Source of the DNA: Halalkalirubrum salinum
GTDB lineage: Archaea > Halobacteriota > Halobacteria > Halobacteriales > Haloferacaceae
DNA: 44,395 nt
Assembly (NCBI RefSeq): GCF_005543295.1
Contig: NZ_SRSG01000057.1
Location: 1-44,395 of the forward strand
Reading direction: 5' to 3'
Part shown: piece by piece, positions 7,686 through 15,913 of the stretch
Position numbering within the stretch: position 1 is the stretch's first letter
Layout: each line of letters begins with the position of its first letter
Position numbers and translations under genes: made by a program
The notes under the pieces: model-generated
The model's database searches: none
What the model was told of the DNA's origin: nothing
What the model saw: only the letters and a program-made list of their open reading frames with translations

Positions 7686-9206
7686 ATGGCAGAAACCTTC
7701 ACACACTACATCGCAGGAGAATGGGACGACGGCGACGGCACAGAGACATTCGAGAGTGCGAACCCAGCGACGGGCGAGACGCTCGGGACGTTCGAACGTG
7801 GAACTGAATCTGACATCGATCGGGCAGTTGCTGCCGCCGAGGATGCGTTCGAGGAGTGGCGATCGCTCTCGTACATCGACCGCGCGGAATACCTGTGGGA
7901 CATCTACCACGAACTTCGCGATCGGACCGACGAACTCGGTGAGATCGTCACCAAAGAGTGCGGTAAAGAGATCTCGGAGGGTCGGGCCGACGTGATCGAG
8001 GCATACCACATGGTCGAGTGGGCCGCCGGCGACGCCCGCCATCCACAGGGCGACGTCGTCCCCTCAGAGATCCCGAGCAAGGACGCATACATGCGCCGAA
8101 AGCCTCGCGGCGTCGTCGGCTGTATCACACCGTGGAACTTCCCGGTTGCGATCCCGTTTTGGCACATGGCGGTCACGCTCGTCCACGGCAACACCGTCGT
8201 CTGGAAGCCCGCTGAACAGACACCGTGGTGCGGACAGATCATCGCCGAAATGTTCGATGACGCCGGGATCCCTGAGGGCGTGTTCAATATGGTTCAGGGC
8301 TTCGGCGACGCGGGCGCGTCGATCGTCGATGATGAGCGCATCGAGACGGTGCTTTTCACCGGTTCCGCAGAAGTCGGCCACGAGGTCGCCGCAAAAGCTG
8401 CCCAGCAGGGCAACAAGCTCGCTGCCTGTGAGATGGGCGGCAAAAACGGGATCGTGATCACCGCAGAAGCCGATATGGACACCGCTGTCCACTCGGCGGT
8501 GATGTCCTCATTTAAAACGACCGGCCAGCGCTGTGTGTCCTCCGAACGACTCATCGTGCACACGGACGTCTACGACGAGTTCAAAGCGCGGTTCGTCGAG
8601 GTCGCCTCAAACGTCGCGGTCGGCGATCCACTCGATGAGAACACGTTCATGGGGCCGCTCATCGAGCCCGAACACAAAGAGAAGGTCCGCTCGTACAACG
8701 ATCTCGCCCGCGAGGAGGATGTAAACGTCCTCGTCGATCGGACCGACCTCGATCCAGCAGAGATCCCTGACGGCCACGAGGATGGCAACTGGATTGGACC
8801 ATTCGTTTACGAGGCCGATCCGTACGCAGACCTCCGTTGTACTCACGAGGAGGTATTCGGCCCCCACGTCGCGCTGTTGGAGTACGACGGCGACATCGAG
8901 GAGGCTGTCGAGATCCACAACGACACCGAATACGGACTCGCAGGCGCGATTATTTCTGAGGATTACCGAGAGATAAATTACTACCGCGATCGCGCCGAGA
9001 TTGGTCTTGCCTACGGGAACTTACCGTGCATCGGTGCGGAGGTGCAGTTACCATTCGGCGGCGTCAAAAAGTCCGGCAATGGCTACCCATCCGCGCGTGA
9101 GGTGATCGAAGCCGTCACCGAACGAACCGCCTGGACGCTCAACAACTCCTACGAGATCGAGATGGCCCAGGGGCTGTCCGCAGACATCAAAACGAAAGAC
9201 GAGTAG
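7686..9206 (+). CDS. NAD(P)-dependent aldehyde dehydrogenase
   Basis: Aldehyde dehydrogenase superfamily enzyme (506 aa) oxidising an aldehyde to the acid with NAD(P)+. Visible motifs: PWNFPVAIPFWHMA at about residue 150, the cofactor-binding FTGSAEVG, the general base Glu in ACEMGGKNG (about 249), and the catalytic Cys in GQRCVSSERL (about 283). The C-terminal PFGGVKKSGNGYPSARE is also typical. The GQRC context resembles semialdehyde dehydrogenases of the ALDH7 type, but the substrate is not determined. Two ATGs lie 6 nt apart (7680, 7686). Divergent from an HTH_10 regulator and near an amino-acid importer, which points to amino acid or amine catabolism (inference). Confidence 0.92.
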   Translation: MAETFTHYIAGEWDDGDGTETFESANPATGETLGTFERGTESDIDRAVAAAEDAFEEWRSLSYIDRAEYLWDIYHELRDRTDELGEIVTKECGKEISEGRADVIEAYHMVEWAAGDARHPQGDVVPSEIPSKDAYMRRKPRGVVGCITPWNFPVAIPFWHMAVTLVHGNTVVWKPAEQTPWCGQIIAEMFDDAGIPEGVFNMVQGFGDAGASIVDDERIETVLFTGSAEVGHEVAAKAAQQGNKLAACEMGGKNGIVITAEADMDTAVHSAVMSSFKTTGQRCVSSERLIVHTDVYDEFKARFVEVASNVAVGDPLDENTFMGPLIEPEHKEKVRSYNDLAREEDVNVLVDRTDLDPAEIPDGHEDGNWIGPFVYEADPYADLRCTHEEVFGPHVALLEYDGDIEEAVEIHNDTEYGLAGAIISEDYREINYYRDRAEIGLAYGNLPCIGAEVQLPFGGVKKSGNGYPSAREVIEAVTERTAWTLNNSYEIEMAQGLSADIKTKDE

Positions 9207-9256
9207 TACCGATAGCGGCCACTCCAGTCACCACATGACTGCGGAGTGTCGCCACA

Positions 9257-10897
9257 TTATTTTTCTACGTACGGTGAAATCACGACGCGAAGCCCGTCGT
9301 CGTACGCCGTGTCGATCGATACGTCCCACCCCTGGGTCCGCGCCAGCGTACGGACGTTCGGCAGGATCATTCCCGCTTCGGCGTTCGGCACCGCGGCGTC
9401 GTAATCAAAGTAGCTCTCCGGATTGTTCTCCCCAATCGAGCCCCCGTCATACGTAATCAGTATCTCGTTGTCGTCGATTGTCAGATCTACTGACGAGGCG
9501 TTGTTGTACGGCGCGAACTCGAAGACGTACTCGAAGAGATCCTCAACGCGAGGTGGATTTACCGACACGGTTGCAGTGCCGTCGATCGAGAGCGAGACAT
9601 CGGCGGCGGTTTTTTCGAATGTCGATCGAGCAATTGCTGCCAGATCAACCGGCTGGGTCGAATCGGCACTTTGCCCGTATCGGGCGACCGTCTCGAGATC
9701 CTCAACGGTGTGTTCCATCCGACCGGCCGCAGTTGAGACAGTGCCGAGTGCTGTCTGCGCCTGCGGAACGTCGCCGCTGTCGAGTGCGTCACCGGCGACT
9801 GACACCCAGCCCTCGATGACCTGCAGACTGTTGAGTAACTCGTGGCGTAACGCGCCGGCGAAGCCCTCCAATTGGTCGTTGTGCCGCTCGAGTTCCCGGC
9901 GGTAGCGTTCGGATTCGGTCACATCGCTGAGGACGATGAGTTGGCCGATCGTGCTCTGTCCAAGCGAAAATGTGGTATCGCTGGCAAGGTAGTATCGAGT
10001 CTCACTATCGACGGACTTCGAGAGGATCGATCGCTCGGACCGACAGGCAGCGTACACCGCTGGAAGCGCGTCTTCGAGCGGCTCACCGATCGACTCTACG
10101 AGCTCCGGAAACAACGACTCAGCCTGGCCATTGTACTCACGGATGCGATCGTCTCTGTCCAGGTAGATAACCGGCTCGTCAACGTCCTTCGTGAGCTGTG
10201 CGGCGAAGAACCGATCGCTAAAAAAGTAGACGGTGCCGATCGCGAAGATGGCGACGCCGATCGGTTCGTAGTTGATATCAATAACCATGGGGCTCGCAAA
10301 GCCCGAAATGTCGAAGACGACTGGTAGTGCTGTCACGCCGACGAGCGCAGCGAGCGGCCGCGTGTCGTAATCGGCTTCGAGGAACAGCTCGTAGATCATA
10401 AAAAACCCGACGCCGGCGAAGACGTACGAGATACCCGTGATGATCCAGTGGAGCAATCCGTGCTGGACCGTCAGGTGCGTGAACGGCATCGTCGTGACCT
10501 CGGTCGTAAAGTATAGCCCATGGATTGGGTTTGTCAGCTTGATAGCCACGATGCCAAGATACAGCCCAACAGCAAACCGACGGTACATTGGCGAGGTGTG
10601 GAATGATCGGCCCGTATACGCCGAACAGAAGTACAACCACGCGCCGATCGTTGTGAGTCCGACTATTAGACTCAGCGAATATAGTGCATAAGCAACTCCT
10701 GAGTCGGAAGCTAATAAGAATCCAGTGAGAAGGCCAGCCCATCCACCACTTCCGACGAGCAGTCCGACAAATCCAATACGCGTATCGCGGTCCTCAATAC
10801 TGATCGCACGGCGCAGCGTAATCGCACAGGCTACAGTCGTCCCCGCAAATACACCGACATAGACCCAATATGAAATGACTCCTGATACGAGAGACAT
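9257..10897 (-). CDS. 7TM-PAS histidine kinase-like sensor protein with divergent ATPase domain
   Basis: Membrane sensor of 546 aa. Residues 1-235 contain about seven hydrophobic segments, the layout of the N-terminal 7TM region of haloarchaeal histidine kinases. A PAS-like domain follows (about 240-330, ending VLSDVTESERYRRELE). Then comes an H-box with ALRHELLNSL, His at about residue 352. The C-terminal ATPase-like region lacks clear N and G boxes: the N-box position reads FEYVFEFAPYNN and the G1 position reads YDGGSIGENN. It may therefore be a weak or inactive kinase. The start at 10897 (MSLVSG) is preferred over the open frame from 10915. It lies 23 nt after a small hypothetical gene and is probably cotranscribed with it. 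Confidence 0.8.
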   Translation of the reverse strand: MSLVSGVISYWVYVGVFAGTTVACAITLRRAISIEDRDTRIGFVGLLVGSGGWAGLLTGFLLASDSGVAYALYSLSLIVGLTTIGAWLYFCSAYTGRSFHTSPMYRRFAVGLYLGIVAIKLTNPIHGLYFTTEVTTMPFTHLTVQHGLLHWIITGISYVFAGVGFFMIYELFLEADYDTRPLAALVGVTALPVVFDISGFASPMVIDINYEPIGVAIFAIGTVYFFSDRFFAAQLTKDVDEPVIYLDRDDRIREYNGQAESLFPELVESIGEPLEDALPAVYAACRSERSILSKSVDSETRYYLASDTTFSLGQSTIGQLIVLSDVTESERYRRELERHNDQLEGFAGALRHELLNSLQVIEGWVSVAGDALDSGDVPQAQTALGTVSTAAGRMEHTVEDLETVARYGQSADSTQPVDLAAIARSTFEKTAADVSLSIDGTATVSVNPPRVEDLFEYVFEFAPYNNASSVDLTIDDNEILITYDGGSIGENNPESYFDYDAAVPNAEAGMILPNVRTLARTQGWDVSIDTAYDDGLRVVISPYVEK

Positions 10898-10920
10898 GTA
10901 CGGACAGGGTGTCAACCAAA

Positions 10921-11415
10921 TTATTTAGATGTTGTTTTTTCAGCAAATGCGATCGATTCGGCCGATCGATGTGGCGGGGTGTCGACCACATCGAGTTCTG
11001 CGAGTGCAAGCCCGATCACGATGGCTTCAACCATGTCTCTCGATTCTGTGTAGGGATCGTCCCGGTTTTCGATTACGCCCAGGCTCCGTTCGAGCAGCTC
11101 AGTTTCTTGTTTGGTTTGATCGGGTTCGTCTTTCGTCGCGCTCAAAAGCGCCTCGAAGTCCTCGCGCAGCGAGAACGACGCGTGGGCGACGTTACACCGC
11201 GACAACGGATGCATATCCATCTCCAAGGCGAGTTCAGTGACGAGTTCCCAGTCATCCGCACAAAACTGCAGGGTCACTGGGCCAACAATGTCGCGCCACG
11301 CGATCGGGCCGCTGTTTTTCATCAACGTGACCGCCCGGGGCGGCACCTCAAATCGGCTGACAGTGTCCTCATTTCCGCACAGACAACACGGCGTCTCAGT
11401 CCGCCCAGCGTACAT
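10921..11415 (-). CDS. Conserved hypothetical protein with N-terminal zinc-finger-like CxxC
   Basis: 164 aa, not recognised as a named family. The N-terminus has CCLCGNED, a knuckle-like Cys pair that could bind zinc with later Cys/His residues (QFCADDW, MHPLSRCNVAH). The rest is mixed alpha/beta and acidic, with a helical C-terminal half. It precedes the 7TM sensor gene by 23 nt on the same strand, so the two probably share a transcript. A 17-bp palindrome lies just upstream of its likely promoter. Confidence 0.7.
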   Translation of the reverse strand: MYAGRTETPCCLCGNEDTVSRFEVPPRAVTLMKNSGPIAWRDIVGPVTLQFCADDWELVTELALEMDMHPLSRCNVAHASFSLREDFEALLSATKDEPDQTKQETELLERSLGVIENRDDPYTESRDMVEAIVIGLALAELDVVDTPPHRSAESIAFAEKTTSK

Positions 11416-11456
11416 ACCAATAGTTGGGATTCGATGAATATGTGCCTTCGGTTTGC

Positions 11457-11473
11457 TGGACCGGATCGGTCCA
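11457..11473. promoter_or_regulatory. 17-bp perfect dyad TGGACCG-GAT-CGGTCCA
   Basis: Seven-base arms with a 3-base centre. It is about 50 nt upstream of the ATG at 11415 and just upstream of a TATA-like CATATTC (about 11435-11441 on the minus strand). It is also 30 nt downstream of the DUF429 stop codon on the same strand, so a hairpin at that transcript's end is an alternative reading. No T-tract follows it on that strand, which makes a terminator less likely. Confidence 0.35.
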
Positions 11474-11502
11474 AGCGACCCCTCCGTACTCGCTGTATCG
11501 GT

Positions 11503-12249
11503 TCACTCGTGCGCCCAAGCAGGTGCCTTGTCGGGGTGAACAATCTGCATCGGCAGTCCGGCGGCGTCGATCGGGGGATCGGCCGGAACCGATCGCTGCT
11601 CGTAGCTTCCAGCGGCAAGCAAACACAGTGAATCGACGATATCGTCGCGAGCGACATCCTTGCGATAGGTGCGGTCGATCGTGCGCTCGTAGGCGGTGTT
11701 CGCCTCCGAGAGGTGTGAGTCAACGACAAACAGCCGTGCGCGACGACCCCGATCGGTCGACTTCGAGAGCGCAATTGGAAACCAGCCGTTCAGCGCAGCA
11801 AATGCCAGTTCCGGGTGGCACTCGGCGATCGTTTCCCGAGCCCCCGCGATAGTGCGACATAGCGTATCGACCTCCGCGATCTTCGGCGCAATGTTCCACA
11901 CCTGTTTCTGGAGTCCGGTGTCGGCTTCAGTCTGTGACAGTTCGTTGGCTTCCTCGTAGGAAATCGAGCCGTCAGCGGCTGCCTCGACGACTGGACGGAT
12001 CGGCGCAGGAAACACCGAAACGCCGCGCGTTCCGAGCAACGATCGCGCCTGCACGTCACACTCTCGCTGGCCGTGCTCTGGGAGGCCAATCGGAATGTCC
12101 ACGAGTATTCGATCGGCCGATGAATGGGTCTCCCACAGCGCGTCGATTGTTGGATAGACAGCCGTCTCGATCCGCTCTGAATGGGATGGGGAGGTCCAAG
12201 CGGCGATCCAGCCGCCAGCGCAGCCGTCGACCCCGACGACGTCGCTCAC
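11503..12249 (-). CDS. DUF429 family protein
   Basis: 248 aa. The N-terminus VVGVDGCAGGWIAAW is the family hallmark, and the later motifs ILVDIPIGLPE and VDSLCLLAAGSYE fit an RNase H-like fold with conserved acidic residues, as proposed for DUF429. No biochemical role is established that I can cite. The GTG start overlaps the stop codon of the upstream hxlR-type gene by 4 nt, so the two are translationally coupled. Confidence 0.85.
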   Translation of the reverse strand: MSDVVGVDGCAGGWIAAWTSPSHSERIETAVYPTIDALWETHSSADRILVDIPIGLPEHGQRECDVQARSLLGTRGVSVFPAPIRPVVEAAADGSISYEEANELSQTEADTGLQKQVWNIAPKIAEVDTLCRTIAGARETIAECHPELAFAALNGWFPIALSKSTDRGRRARLFVVDSHLSEANTAYERTIDRTYRKDVARDDIVDSLCLLAAGSYEQRSVPADPPIDAAGLPMQIVHPDKAPAWAHE

Positions 12250-12590
12250 TGCTCAGGTTGTGGGGCTGCCAGCCACTCATCCGCCCAGCGTTCGATCTCG
12301 TCGAATACCGGACAGAGCGATCGGCCCTTTTTTGTGAGGCTGTAGTACGTCGCCACGGGCGCGTCTTCCTCGAGGCGGCGATTGACGAAGTCCATCTCCT
12401 GAAGATCATCGAGCACCCGCGAGAGTGTCCGCGAACTCGCATCGGTCGATCGTTTTAGTTCGTTGAATCTTTTTTCACCGTCCTGGAGGTCGTGGAGGAC
12501 GACCAGTCGCCACTGCGAACCGATTTGTCCGATGGAGTCGACAACCGCACACGGCCCGTCAGATTCTGCCTGCAGTTCCTGTGAAGACAT
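12246..12590 (-). CDS. HxlR family winged-helix transcription regulator
   Basis: 114 aa winged-helix protein. The family signature is present: IGSQWRLVVLHDLQDGEKRFNELKR, then TLSRVLDDLQEMDFV and the wing with YSLTKKGRSL. An N-terminal Cys (GPCAVVD) is in the place of the redox-sensing Cys used by some HxlR members such as HypR and YodB. It is divergent from a DoxX gene, with a 69-nt gap that contains a clear dyad. It probably controls the DoxX gene and perhaps itself. Confidence 0.9.
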   Translation of the reverse strand: MSSQELQAESDGPCAVVDSIGQIGSQWRLVVLHDLQDGEKRFNELKRSTDASSRTLSRVLDDLQEMDFVNRRLEEDAPVATYYSLTKKGRSLCPVFDEIERWADEWLAAPQPEQ

Positions 12591-12624
12591 GGGTGTTACC
12601 TGGTTACGCTATTGTCCGCAAAGC

Positions 12625-12633
12625 GATATATAG
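12625..12633 (+). promoter_or_regulatory. TATA-like box of the DoxX gene
   Basis: GATATATAG lies about 30 nt before the DoxX ATG (12660), the spacing of a leaderless haloarchaeal transcript. The dyad at 12636-12652 falls between this box and the start codon. Confidence 0.5.
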
Positions 12634-12635
12634 GT

Positions 12636-12652
12636 TCTGGTCGTATACCAGA
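12636..12652. promoter_or_regulatory. Operator-like dyad TCTGGT-CGTAT-ACCAGA
   Basis: Perfect 6-bp arms with a 5-bp spacer, placed between the TATA-like box and the start codon of the DoxX gene. A protein bound here would block RNA polymerase, so it suits repression by the divergent HxlR regulator. HxlR proteins bind as dimers to sites of this size. The assignment is inferred from position. Confidence 0.5.
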
Positions 12653-12659
12653 TTACACG

Positions 12660-13133
12660 ATGTTACCAGAAGTTGTGGTTACCGATGTATCGACCTCCGT
12701 TCACCTGCTCCAAAGCGGCTTCAATGCAGGACTCAGCGGAGAGGCGTTCCTCCTTGCGCGGTTGCTATTCGGTGGTGTCCTCGTGTTCACGGGACTGAAC
12801 CATTTCATGAACACCGATGCCATGGCTGGCTACGCGGAAATGAAAGGCATTCCCGCGCCGACGCTTTCGGTGGTTTTCACCGGCGGAATGCTCGTCTTTG
12901 GCGGGATCGGGATCGCCGTAGGAGCCCTTCCAACGCTCGCAGCAGGGGCTGTTATTGTCTTCCTATTGGTGACGACGCCAGCCATGCACGCCTTTTGGGC
13001 AGTGCCCGAAGAACAACAACAAGATGAAATGACGGCATTCCTCAAGAACGTCGCCATGCTCGCGGCGGCGGTCAGCTTCCTCGCAGTCAGCGGGGCTGCG
13101 TGGCCGTACGCGATCGGACTCAGCCTGCTCTGA
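12660..13133 (+). CDS. DoxX family membrane protein
   Basis: 157 aa with four hydrophobic segments. The segment RLLFGGVLVFTGLNHFMN and the following GIPAPTLSVVFTGGMLVFGGIGIAVG match the DoxX family. Family members are often tied to redox stress or quinone and thiosulfate chemistry, but roles differ. The ATG at 12660 is chosen because a TATA-like box precedes it by 30 nt; the open frame from 12612 would contain the promoter. It is divergent from and probably regulated by the HxlR protein, which supports a redox or electrophile response. Confidence 0.88.
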   Translation: MLPEVVVTDVSTSVHLLQSGFNAGLSGEAFLLARLLFGGVLVFTGLNHFMNTDAMAGYAEMKGIPAPTLSVVFTGGMLVFGGIGIAVGALPTLAAGAVIVFLLVTTPAMHAFWAVPEEQQQDEMTAFLKNVAMLAAAVSFLAVSGAAWPYAIGLSLL

Positions 13134-13165
13134 AACGGTATTGAGCCGACTACTGATTTTTACTA

Positions 13166-14587
13166 TTATGACCGAAAGAACCTCCCGTGAAACCCAAACG
13201 GCGTAACGTGCGGCAGCCTCGCTCTAGCGAGTTCGGTGAGTGACTCTGCGTCAAACACGAGGAGGATCGATCGCTCTGTCCGGGTGTCGAGCGCTGGTGC
13301 AAGCACAACGCCGTCGTCTTCGGCGGTCCCTTCAGGGCGCGGTACCATCCGTGGTTCTTCCACGTAGACGCCCCGCTGCCACCACTCAGTTGCAGTTTCG
13401 GCGTTCGCATCGATTTTGACGAGACCATTAGCACCCCGGCGATCGGTGGCCTGTGCGTACGCGTACTGGTACGGTTGTGCTCGGACAGTTTGGGGGACTG
13501 TCGGCAGTTCGAGGCCGCCGTCGTAGCGCCGCGATCGGGAGACGCTCACATCGCCGAGGGTGATTCGGAAGCGATCGAACCGGCCCTCTGGTGCCCCGGC
13601 GAACGCGTCTTTGGCCAACGACTCGAACGACAACGCCGAGACGATCTCGTCATCTTCGAAGGCAACAAGATCAACGACCAGCTCTTCGCCGTCCTCAAAG
13701 GCGTTGATATGGTGGAACACAAAGAACGGGTCAGTCCGGGGCTCGGCGACGACTGACCCGCTGTCGCGATCGACCACGATGAACCGAGTCTGGCGATCCT
13801 CGTCATAGTCGAGAAGGTCAAATAGGCCTGCAGAAAACGGCGATAGCGCGCGCCAGATTGCAATCCGAAGCGGTGTCTCAACGAGGATGATATGGTTCTC
13901 TGTGACCGCACAGTCGTGGATGTATCCCGGCCCCTCCGCGCGAATCGACGCGATCGGTTCACGGACAGCAGTCCCGTCAGGAACTCCATAAAGGTGATAC
14001 TGATGTGGACGGCCAAACGTTGTCGAGTAGCCGATCGTTTCCTCACGGAGGGGATTCCGTCGGAAGTGCGCGGTCGTCATGTGTTCGGCAATATCGTCGC
14101 GCCAGCGGAACTCCCCGATTGTCTCCAGCGTCTCCGGATCGAAGGCGATCCGCCGCGGCGCTTCCGTCAGCGCGACGTAGTGGTTGCCAAACTGCGCAAC
14201 GTGGACGTTCGCGTTGTCGGTCGATTCGGGCGGTCCCAGCGATCGGATCCACCGCGCAATCGTCCGGAGAGACCCTCCACTAGTAGCGAACTCGCCCGGT
14301 CCATCGGCTCGATCGGCGTTTTTGTAGGCGTCTGTCCGGAGAAATCGGTTCGTGTAGCGGACCGTTCCGTCTTCAAAGCCGTAGCGACGGATCATTGCGA
14401 GGCCGTCGAACCAGTGGGTTGCGCGCTCGCCGCCGAACTCGAAGCGCCCGGGACCGTTTCGGATTAACGCACCCGAGAGCCACTCAGGGATCGTTCCCTC
14501 AACGGGGAGAGGGCAATCGGTGACCTCCGCGTCTTCGTCGATCGATCGAAACCCGAGTTCGTAGGCGCTGTCCGTCGACTGGTGCAT
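13166..14587 (-). CDS. Carotenoid oxygenase (RPE65/CCD family)
   Basis: 473 aa non-haem iron dioxygenase of the carotenoid cleavage family. The N-terminus GTIPEWLSGALIRNGPGRFEFG and the segment HWFDGLAMIRRYGF are diagnostic. The four iron-binding His residues can be placed in MTTAHFRRN, PGYIHDCAV, FFVFHHINAF and the C-terminal FGFHGRFF. It may cleave carotenoids or apocarotenals to aldehydes, possibly for retinal or pigment turnover (inference; no bacteriorhodopsin or brp gene is in this window). I prefer the ATG at 14587 (HQSTDSAYELGF); the longer frame from 14656 would take up the divergent promoter. Convergent with the DoxX gene. Confidence 0.9.
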   Translation of the reverse strand: MHQSTDSAYELGFRSIDEDAEVTDCPLPVEGTIPEWLSGALIRNGPGRFEFGGERATHWFDGLAMIRRYGFEDGTVRYTNRFLRTDAYKNADRADGPGEFATSGGSLRTIARWIRSLGPPESTDNANVHVAQFGNHYVALTEAPRRIAFDPETLETIGEFRWRDDIAEHMTTAHFRRNPLREETIGYSTTFGRPHQYHLYGVPDGTAVREPIASIRAEGPGYIHDCAVTENHIILVETPLRIAIWRALSPFSAGLFDLLDYDEDRQTRFIVVDRDSGSVVAEPRTDPFFVFHHINAFEDGEELVVDLVAFEDDEIVSALSFESLAKDAFAGAPEGRFDRFRITLGDVSVSRSRRYDGGLELPTVPQTVRAQPYQYAYAQATDRRGANGLVKIDANAETATEWWQRGVYVEEPRMVPRPEGTAEDDGVVLAPALDTRTERSILLVFDAESLTELARARLPHVTPFGFHGRFFRS

Positions 14588-14659
14588 GATGGTTGTTGCT
14601 GGCGCCGAGACATGAATACGTCGCCGCAAGAAGCGAATCAGCGGCCGGTCGCTCAAACG

Positions 14660-14669
14660 AGGGTACCCT
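14660..14669. promoter_or_regulatory. Short palindrome AGGGTACCCT in a divergent promoter
   Basis: Perfect 10-bp dyad about 73 nt upstream of the carotenoid oxygenase ATG and 72 nt upstream of the VOC gene ATG. Its central position would allow control of both genes. It is short, so chance is not excluded. Confidence 0.25.
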
Positions 14670-14740
14670 TAGTAACATTCGTGTCACTACCAAACTGACA
14701 GGTTCCAAAGGGCTAACACCCGCAAGCGACAATATCGGAT

Positions 14741-15223
14741 ATGAGTGAGGCGCCACCCACGACCGGGCTGCACCACGTGACGAACATCACCCAGGACATG
14801 GACGAGGTCGTCTCGTTTTATGAGGACGTGCTCGGCTGGCACACCGTGAAACGAACTCAAAACTACGATGACCCCGGGACAAAACACTACTACTTCTCGC
14901 CAACTCCGGGCGGCGAGCCGGGAACAAACGTGACGTACTTCGAGTATCCAAACTCGCAGGGAACACCCGGCCCTGGTGCGAGTCATCACTTCGCCTTCGG
15001 TGTCGAAGACGAAGAGACGCTACAGGAGTGGCAAGACCACCTCCAAGCGCACGGCGTTCGGGTATCAGAAATCAAAGATCGGACCTACTTCAAGAGCATC
15101 TACTTCAGCGATCCAGACGGTCTCGTGTTCGAACTCGCGACGATGGGTCCCGGGTTTGGGTACGACGAGGACGAACCGGGCACCGCCGAGATTGACCCCG
15201 TTGAGAAAGGCTACGGGAACTAA
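14741..15223 (+). CDS. VOC family protein, ring-cleavage dioxygenase/glyoxalase-like
   Basis: 160 aa vicinal-oxygen-chelate protein. The start GLHHVTNITQDMDEVVSFYEDVLGWHTVKRT is typical of the N-terminal half of MhqO/LinE-type ring-cleaving dioxygenases. The second beta-alpha-beta module contains HHFAFGVED and the metal-ligand-like YFSDPDGLVFELAT. His in GLHHVT, His in SHHFAF and Glu in VFELAT are plausible metal ligands. It is followed with no gap by a flavin reductase gene, so the two form an operon. Such a pair fits oxidation of a quinol or aromatic compound, but the substrate is unknown. Confidence 0.88.
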   Translation: MSEAPPTTGLHHVTNITQDMDEVVSFYEDVLGWHTVKRTQNYDDPGTKHYYFSPTPGGEPGTNVTYFEYPNSQGTPGPGASHHFAFGVEDEETLQEWQDHLQAHGVRVSEIKDRTYFKSIYFSDPDGLVFELATMGPGFGYDEDEPGTAEIDPVEKGYGN

Positions 15224-15805
15224 ATGGACGGTCCACCAACCGCGTTCGGCTCGCCGTACCGCCTCCTGTCGACGGCCGTTACACCGCGACCGATCGGCTG
15301 GATATCCACGCGGAGTACCGACGGCATCGATAACCTCGCGCCGTATAGCTTCTTCAACGTCGTCGCGGTCGATCCACCAGTCGTCATGTTCGCGCCGGTT
15401 GGCAGCGACAAACTGAAAGACACTCCCAGAAACGTCAAACAGACCGAAGAGTTTGCGGTCAATGTCGTAACCGAACGCGTCGTTGAGGCCATGAACGAGA
15501 CGAGCGCGACGCTGTCGGCCGGCGAGAGCGAGTTCGATCGCACCGGGCTCGATCGCGGCGAGTCGGTCCGCATCGACGCCCCACACGTCGCCGATGCCGC
15601 TGTCGTATTCGAGTGCACCCTCTACGAGTGGCTTGAAGTCGGCAGCTCGGTGTTGATTCTCGGCGAGGTCGTACACGCCCACGTCGACGATGATCAGCTA
15701 ACGGACGGAAAGATAGATATCGACAAACTAGATACGATCGGACGGCTCGCTGGGAGTCTCTACACGAAAACCGGCGATCGGTTTGCTATCGAACGACCAC
15801 CCTGA
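15224..15805 (+). CDS. Flavin reductase-like FMN-binding protein
   Basis: 193 aa, flavin reductase-like split-barrel domain. The N-terminus AVTPRPIGWISTRSTDGIDNLAPYSFFNVVAVDPPVVMF matches the family; the PRPIGWIST stretch contacts FMN. It starts directly after the VOC stop codon (TAA-ATG), so translation is coupled. Family members supply reduced flavin to a partner oxygenase or bind FMN for other reductions. Confidence 0.9.
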   Translation: MDGPPTAFGSPYRLLSTAVTPRPIGWISTRSTDGIDNLAPYSFFNVVAVDPPVVMFAPVGSDKLKDTPRNVKQTEEFAVNVVTERVVEAMNETSATLSAGESEFDRTGLDRGESVRIDAPHVADAAVVFECTLYEWLEVGSSVLILGEVVHAHVDDDQLTDGKIDIDKLDTIGRLAGSLYTKTGDRFAIERPP

Positions 15806-15879
15806 CTGTATCTCCAACGATCGAAAATATATAAGGGACCTTGGTCGATATCGGTAATTAATATACGATCGCTGAAAGG

Positions 15880-15905
15880 TTTAAATCCGAGGGATGTGCT
15901 ACATC
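15880..15905 (+). promoter_or_regulatory. Promoter and dyad of a small-protein gene
   Basis: A TATA-like TTTAAATCC (15880-15888) is about 30 nt before the small ORF at 15914. Between them, at 15893-15905, is a perfect dyad GATGT-GCT-ACATC. It overlaps the expected transcription start, so it could be an operator. A second AT-rich box, AAATATATAAGGG at about 15821-15833, may mark another start. Confidence 0.4.
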
Positions 15906-15913
15906 GTGACAAG

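Noticed and set aside
7599-8042. N-terminal extension of the HTH_10 regulator
   Set aside because: It would cover the divergent promoter and the 5' part of the aldehyde dehydrogenase gene, and it does not resemble the family.
13157-13161. T-tract terminator between the DoxX and carotenoid oxygenase genes
   Set aside because: Only five T residues, no hairpin; too weak to list as a feature.
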